Shown piece by piece: positions 7,646-10,608 of a stretch of DNA of 10,608 nucleotides. This DNA is from Chloroflexota bacterium. Lineage in GTDB: Bacteria > Chloroflexota > Dehalococcoidia > JAUQQI01. The stretch lies in the NCBI GenBank assembly GCA_030549955.1, contig JAUQQI010000015.1, positions 7,573 to 18,180 of the forward strand. The letters run 5' to 3'. A program made the position numbers and the translations under genes. The notes beneath the pieces are model-generated. The model ran no database searches. It saw only the letters and a program-made list of their open reading frames with translations, and was not told the DNA's origin. Numbering within the stretch: position 1 is the first letter of the stretch; every line of letters starts with the position of its first letter.

Positions 7646-8864
7646 GGGGGTCAAGGATGACGCCGGCGATACTCACCAGCGACGTGCCATAGGGGTCGGC
7701 CGGGCACTGCTCGTAGCCGACGGTGCGGCCCCGACACGGGTCAAGGAACCGCAACGTCAGGTAAATCGGAGGCAGGCCGCAGATTTTGTTCCGGTCCCGG
7801 TCGGCCCGAATCCAGCCAAGGAACGCCTCGGCGTCGCCGGCCTCAATCGTCTCCAAAAGCCGCCGGTCCTCCCCGGCCAGCCGGGCGGCCATGAGCCGGT
7901 CATAGGCGTCCCGGTCGCCAAAGGCCGGGCCCACGTGGGCCAGGTCGGCCGCGGCCACGGCGAAGACCCGTCGGCCGGCGCAGGCCGCCTGCAGGGCTAA
8001 AATTGCCCGGACAAAGGGCTCATAGTCGGTGGCGGAGGCATCGGCGTGGGTGAAGTCGTAAAAGTGGCCGCAGAGGACAGGCAATACCGGGGGCGGGTCG
8101 TCCCGCCGCAGATAATGAAGCCAGACCAGGGCCAGCTCAACGGAATGTTCGGCCCGGTGGTGGAGCTCCTCCTCGAAAACGGCGTCGGGCCCGAGGGCGT
8201 CGACCAGGGCGTCGAAGGCGTCCCGGAAGAGGGGAACCGTGCCGAATGGGGTGGCATAGGGCCTGGCCGTGAGGGTAATCCGTCCGGCCCCGCCAGAATG
8301 GTCGGTTCCGAAGATGATGACGGCATCAGCGGCCTCGACTGCCGGCCGCAGGGCTGACCAGAGGCGGGCATAGACCCGCCAGCCCCGCTGGTAATCGATG
8401 TGGGGGCTGATGGCCCCGATGGCCCCGGGGGCAACCCCCTCGGCCCCGGCCTCGCGGATATAGCTGTCAAGGAGTCGAACTAGCTCGTCCGGGTCTTCGG
8501 GATAGACGGCTCCGGCCAGGGCGGGTGGGCGGACCGGGGTCGACCGGAACCGGTCAAGGGCCTCCTGCCGGGCGGCCTCGAACCTGGGCCCCTCCAGGAA
8601 GAGGGCTTCATCGAGACGGGCGATGAGGCTTTCGACAAGGCCGGGCGGGAGGAGCCGACCGGTCCGCATCTCGAAGGCGAGCCGGATACCGGTTGGGGTG
8701 CGGGACCCATCCAGAAAGGCGAGGAGCGGCGCCAGCTCCCCCGGAATAACCAGGACCCGGTCGCTGATGCCCTGACGGTCCCGCAGGACCAGGGCGGGAC
8801 GGCCGTTGAGGACCGTCCACTGCATGTCCAGGGGCCTGAGCCTGGGTCTGAACTCCGAGACCAT
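7614..8864 (-). CDS. amrB: MEMO1-family protein (AmmeMemoRadiSam system protein B) with an N-terminal PqqD-like domain
   Basis: A 416-residue protein. Residues 115-410 form a MEMO domain, related in fold to class III extradiol dioxygenases. Residues matching the human MEMO1 metal site are present: H155 in SPHIDY, H189 in GTDHSG, D307 and H310 in DLAHVG, and C362 in KICG; AEHSVE at 238-243 and PPIYLTLRFL at 365-374 are also typical. Residues 8-100 (RLRPLD, then SDRVLVIPGELAPLLAFLDG, and DEALFLEGPRF) form an extra small domain like PqqD or a winged helix, a layout I associate with Chloroflexota homologues. The usual partners, an AMMECR1 protein and a radical SAM enzyme, are not in this window. 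It is the first gene of a four-gene overlapping operon. I chose ATG 8862-8864 because it keeps RLRPLD; there is no ribosome binding site. The biochemical role of bacterial MEMO proteins is unsettled; they probably bind metal. Confidence 0.9.
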   Translation of the reverse strand: MVSEFRPRLRPLDMQWTVLNGRPALVLRDRQGISDRVLVIPGELAPLLAFLDGSRTPTGIRLAFEMRTGRLLPPGLVESLIARLDEALFLEGPRFEAARQEALDRFRSTPVRPPALAGAVYPEDPDELVRLLDSYIREAGAEGVAPGAIGAISPHIDYQRGWRVYARLWSALRPAVEAADAVIIFGTDHSGGAGRITLTARPYATPFGTVPLFRDAFDALVDALGPDAVFEEELHHRAEHSVELALVWLHYLRRDDPPPVLPVLCGHFYDFTHADASATDYEPFVRAILALQAACAGRRVFAVAAADLAHVGPAFGDRDAYDRLMAARLAGEDRRLLETIEAGDAEAFLGWIRADRDRNKICGLPPIYLTLRFLDPCRGRTVGYEQCPADPYGTSLVSIAGVILDPHGSGRVLVPG

Positions 8865-8875
8865 CCCGGTAAACT

Positions 8876-8905
8876 AGGCTAGCAAACATCGGCTACCCCA
8901 CGCAA
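8876..8905 (-). promoter_or_regulatory. Possible promoter of the minus-strand operon
   Basis: Read on the minus strand, TTGCGT (8905-8900) and TAGCCT (8881-8876) are 18 bases apart and could be weak -35 and -10 boxes. Transcription would then begin only about 5 bases before the amrB ATG, giving a nearly leaderless mRNA, which would fit the missing ribosome binding site. The matches to consensus are poor, so this is a suggestion only. Confidence 0.2.
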
Positions 8906-9012
8906 GGGCGGCGGACCTTAACCTTTTCTCTACAACAATTCCACGACAAGTCGACCATAAACTGTGTTTAATGTCAGTACCGACTGCTATCCTTGGGGTA
9001 GGTTGTGAAAGC

Positions 9013-9132
9013 TTCAAGATTTACGGCCATGAGGATGTCCGACTAATGAATGGGGGCCGCAAGAAGTGGGTGGATGAGGGCCGGCCTCTTACGACCGAGG
9101 TTCCCAGGTTTGAGCGGACGGTTTACCGGGCT
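9013..9132 (+). pseudogene. Fragment of a rhodanese-type sulfurtransferase
   Basis: This segment encodes FKIYGHEDVRLMNGGRKKW followed by VDEGRPLTTEVPRFERTVYRA. It matches the stretch of thiosulfate/3-mercaptopyruvate sulfurtransferases (two-rhodanese-domain proteins of about 280 residues) that lies between the first rhodanese domain and the linker. Similarity begins abruptly at FKIYGHED and is lost after TVYRA; the residues on either side in this frame do not look like rhodanese. The second domain with its active-site cysteine loop is missing. A short out-of-frame piece around 9175-9217 (QWPPNVSIGKGYA, then stop) faintly resembles the end of such proteins, which would fit a large internal deletion, but this is weak. 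The surrounding 130-codon open frame (8971-9363) is not an intact gene. GC content is far below the neighbours. Confidence 0.7.
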
Positions 9133-9222
9133 AGGGCCTTGATTAACCATCTTAACGATTTTTCAACCAATGGCCACCCAATGTCTCGATCGGCAAGGGG
9201 TATGCTTGAACTAACGTGGGTG

Positions 9223-9325
9223 AAAGGAGGACAGGCCTATGGGGGAGCACTTATCGGAACCGGCGCCGGGTTGCAGGTACAAAAGGAGGAGGCTAACCGG
9301 ATGGCAAGGCGATCTTTGCCGATAA
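9223..9325 (+). pseudogene. Ribosome binding site and broken start of a small gene
   Basis: AAAGGAGG at 9223-9230 lies 8 bases before ATG 9239-9241, an excellent initiation site. The frame reads MGEHLSEPAPGCRYK, then RRRLTGWQGDLCR, and ends at TAA 9323-9325 after 28 codons. It becomes implausible after about residue 15, next to the run AAAAGGAGGAGG at 9281-9292, where a slip of one base would join it to the open frame that continues to 9515. I interpret this as the 5' end of a frameshifted gene. A real 28-residue leader peptide is the alternative. Confidence 0.4.
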
Positions 9326-9515
9326 CCCTGCGGGAGCGCCCGCAAATACAGAGTTTGGCATAGTAGTCTCCGAGGCAGCCAAGACGGAGCATCCTTTCGG
9401 TCTGAAGGACTGCAAGCCGTTAGCGACCAGCAGTCCGGGGGCAGAGGCCAAGGTGGCCTGTCCTTTCTTGAACTTTCGCCGCCGGGCGGTCCTTAACCGA
9501 ACAAGTGAAGCTTAA
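9297..9515 (+). pseudogene. 72-codon open frame without a start: probable remainder of the broken small gene
   Basis: The frame is open from just after TAA 9294-9296 to TAA 9513-9515 and has no ATG, GTG or TTG near its beginning. The translation is protein-like (DGKAIFADNPAGAPANTEF, then GIVVSEAAKTEHPFGLKDCK, and KVACPFLNFRRR), with two cysteines. I do not recognise the family. The stop is 12 bp before the next gene and touches its ribosome binding site, which is the spacing of an operon. With one or two frame corrections around 9281-9299 it would join the start at 9239 to give a protein of about 90 residues. Confidence 0.4.
9445..9459 (+). terminator. Small hairpin before a pyrimidine tract (weak terminator candidate)
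   Basis: AGGCCA and TGGCCT pair perfectly over 6 bp around a 3-base loop, followed by GTCCTTTCTTG. Another perfect 7-bp inverted repeat, GGACTGC/GCAGTCC at 9407-9413 and 9430-9436, lies just upstream with a 16-base loop. The tail is not a proper T run, and both lie inside the 72-codon open frame, so chance is quite possible. Confidence 0.15.
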
Positions 9516-9527
9516 GGAGGATTAAGA

Positions 9528-9833
9528 ATGTACGGAACAGTTGCCCACATTTTGCCCATCCCCGGCCATGAGCGGGAGGTCATTGGCCTGGTTGAGGACT
9601 GGGAACGGAACAGGGCCCCGAAGGTCCAGGGCTACCGGTCGGCCTACCTGTTCAAGCCGGAAAACCGGCCCCAGGAGCTGATTATGGTCGCAATCTTCGA
9701 CGACAAGGAGAGCTACATGGCCAACGCCAGCGACCCGGCCCAGGATGCCTGGTACCGGCGGCTCCGGGCCCTGCTCACCGCTGAGCCCCGCTGGGAAGAT
9801 GCCGAATGTCTCCTCGCCCATTCAAAAGTTTAA
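9528..9833 (+). CDS. ABM-like small ferredoxin-fold protein (antibiotic biosynthesis monooxygenase type)
   Basis: A 101-residue protein starting MYGTVAHILPIPGHEREV, with the layout of a single ABM dimeric alpha-beta barrel domain: strand 1 (YGTVAHI), a helix with VIGLVEDWERNRAP, strands at YRSAYLFKP and ELIMVAIFDDKESYMANA, and a last helix with DAWYRRLRALL. The central segment ELIMVAIFDDKESYMAN is very like ABM proteins. AAGGAGG at 9514-9520 lies 7 bases before the ATG, the strongest ribosome binding site in the window. ABM proteins include cofactor-free quinone-forming monooxygenases and haem-degrading enzymes, but many have no known activity. I see no residues that decide between these. The FAD oxidoreductase follows after 10 bp, so the two are probably co-expressed. 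Confidence 0.8.
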   Translation: MYGTVAHILPIPGHEREVIGLVEDWERNRAPKVQGYRSAYLFKPENRPQELIMVAIFDDKESYMANASDPAQDAWYRRLRALLTAEPRWEDAECLLAHSKV

Positions 9834-9837
9834 GGAG
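9832..9837 (+). promoter_or_regulatory. Ribosome binding site that fixes a TTG start
   Basis: AAGGAG overlaps the stop codon of the ABM-like gene and lies 6 bases before TTG 9844-9846. The next in-frame candidate, GTG 9853-9855, would be 15 bases away, so TTG is the better start. Confidence 0.6.
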
Positions 9838-9843
9838 AAGCCT

Positions 9844-10608
9844 TTGAAAGACGTGAGCGCCCGAACTATTGACGGCCGGGAGGTCACCCTGAAAGGGTCC
9901 GAACTCGAGGCCCTGCAGGAGTCTATCCGCGGCCGGGTCATTACGGCCGAATCGGCCGACTATGATGACACCCGCCGCATCTGGAACAGCATGATTGACC
10001 GCTGCCCGGCCCTGATTATCCGCCCGACCGGGGCCGCCGATATCCTCGCGGCAGTCCGGTTCGCCCGCCCAAGGGGCCTGCTGACCAGCATCCGGGGCGG
10101 CGGCCACAATATCGCCGGCAATGCCGTTTGCGACGGCGGCCTGATGGTCGACCTGTCGGGAATGCGCTCGGTTCAGGTCGACCCGGCAGGCCGCCGGGCC
10201 ACCGTTGAGTCCGGAGCGACCCTGGGCGATTTTGACCGGGAAGCCCAGACCTTTGGCTTGGCAACCCCGGTGGGGATAAATTCTACCACCGGTATTGCCG
10301 GTCTGACTTTGGGCGGCGGTTTCGGCTGGCTGAGCCGAAAATACGGGTTGACCGTGGACAACCTGCTTTCGGCCAGCATCGTGACGGCTGACGGCCGGCT
10401 GGTTAAGGCCAGTCCCGACGAGAACCCCGACCTCTTCTGGGCGGTCCGGGGTGGGGGCGGAAATTTCGGCATCGTAAGCCGCTTTGAGTTTCAGCTTCAT
10501 CCGGTCGGCCCCGACGTCTATGCTGGCCTGTTTGTCTACCCCCTCGAGCAGGGGCGGGCGGTGCTCAAGGACTTCCGAGAGTTTATGGCGAGTGCCCCCA
10601 ACGAGCTG
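9844..10608 (+). CDS. FAD-dependent oxidoreductase, BBE/PCMH type (3' partial)
   Basis: The frame starts at TTG with a good ribosome binding site and is open to the right edge, giving 255 codons of a protein that in this family is usually about 450-480 residues. It is a FAD-linked oxidase of the PCMH (VAO/berberine bridge) fold. Visible landmarks are RPTGAADI near residue 60, IRGGGHNIAG at 83-92 with H88 as the likely 8-alpha-histidyl FAD attachment site, the segment GLATPVGINSTTGIAGLTL, the LGGGFGWLSRKYGLTVDNL core (compared in pieces), and FWAVRGGGGNFGIV. The position that carries a second, cysteinyl FAD link in some BBE enzymes is occupied by Ala/Thr here, so a single covalent link is expected. 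The substrate-binding domain and C-terminal motif are outside the window, so the substrate cannot be inferred. The ABM-like gene 10 bp upstream suggests a shared oxidative pathway. Confidence 0.9.
   Translation, partial: MKDVSARTIDGREVTLKGSELEALQESIRGRVITAESADYDDTRRIWNSMIDRCPALIIRPTGAADILAAVRFARPRGLLTSIRGGGHNIAGNAVCDGGLMVDLSGMRSVQVDPAGRRATVESGATLGDFDREAQTFGLATPVGINSTTGIAGLTLGGGFGWLSRKYGLTVDNLLSASIVTADGRLVKASPDENPDLFWAVRGGGGNFGIVSRFEFQLHPVGPDVYAGLFVYPLEQGRAVLKDFREFMASAPNEL

Larger units (their letters stand above)
8865..9527. other. Low-GC stretch of gene debris between two gene blocks
   Basis: About 660 bp with no intact gene. By hand count 8881-9480 is close to 55% GC, against about 70% in the flanking genes. 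It holds the upstream region of the minus operon, the rhodanese fragment and the broken small gene. No tRNA, transposase, CRISPR repeat or terminal inverted repeat was seen in it. Confidence 0.6.

Noticed and set aside
7646..7654. TTG 7652-7654 as start of the helical protein
   Set aside because: It is possible, but it adds only three residues and has no better ribosome binding site than the ATG at 7643-7645.
8971..9363. 130-codon plus-strand frame as an intact gene
   Set aside because: Only residues from 9013 to 9132 match a known protein; the rest does not continue the rhodanese fold, and there is no ribosome binding site at its ATG.
9133..9520. Group II intron or riboswitch in the debris zone
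   Set aside because: The purine-rich words recalled such RNAs, but I found no intron domain V, no conserved boundary sequence and no riboswitch core.
9775..10500. 241-codon open frame on the minus strand
   Set aside because: Antisense to the FAD oxidoreductase, whose GGGHN and LGGGFGW motifs fix the true strand.

Overview
The window is GC-rich bacterial DNA, about 70% GC in the coding blocks by hand count. Genes are tightly packed and often overlap, GTG and TTG starts occur beside ATG, and arginine is written mostly as CGG. Two features point to a Chloroflexota-like organism: a GT-C membrane glycosyltransferase carrying C-terminal beta-sandwich modules, and a MEMO-family protein with an extra N-terminal PqqD-like domain. 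This placement is an inference of moderate strength; no rRNA or other marker gene is present.

Layout. (1) Positions 3-3017, plus strand: the 3' end of a helical protein of unknown function, then, 3 bp later, a GT-C glycosyltransferase. The glycosyltransferase frame runs unbroken from 453 to 3017 except for one TAG at 2076-2078. That TAG sits exactly where the second copy of the same module has a tryptophan (TGG). The gene therefore looks like one 854-residue protein cut to 541 residues by a single G-to-A change, or by a sequence error. (2) Positions 3014-8864, minus strand: four genes that all overlap, in transcription order a MEMO1/AmmeMemoRadiSam protein B homologue, a helical protein of unknown function, a 1089-residue Dna2-like protein (Fe-S RecB-type nuclease fused to an SF1B helicase), and a 173-residue cysteine-containing protein. 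This operon meets the glycosyltransferase tail to tail with overlapping stop codons. (3) Positions 8865-9527: a stretch of only about 55% GC that holds gene debris. It contains a clear fragment of a rhodanese-type sulfurtransferase, then a start with a good ribosome binding site whose frame breaks, then a 72-codon open frame without a start. (4) Positions 9528-10608, plus strand: a small ABM-like (antibiotic biosynthesis monooxygenase) protein and, 10 bp on, the first 255 codons of a FAD-dependent BBE-type oxidoreductase that runs off the window.

How the genes may work together. The minus-strand operon is the most interesting unit. Its overlaps suggest co-translation of a nuclease-helicase with three partners, two of them unrecognised, so DNA repair or genome defence is a reasonable hypothesis but is not shown. 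The ABM-like/FAD oxidase pair looks like a small redox cassette; the rhodanese debris just upstream may be the decayed start of the same transcription unit. No tRNA, rRNA, CRISPR array or insertion sequence was seen.
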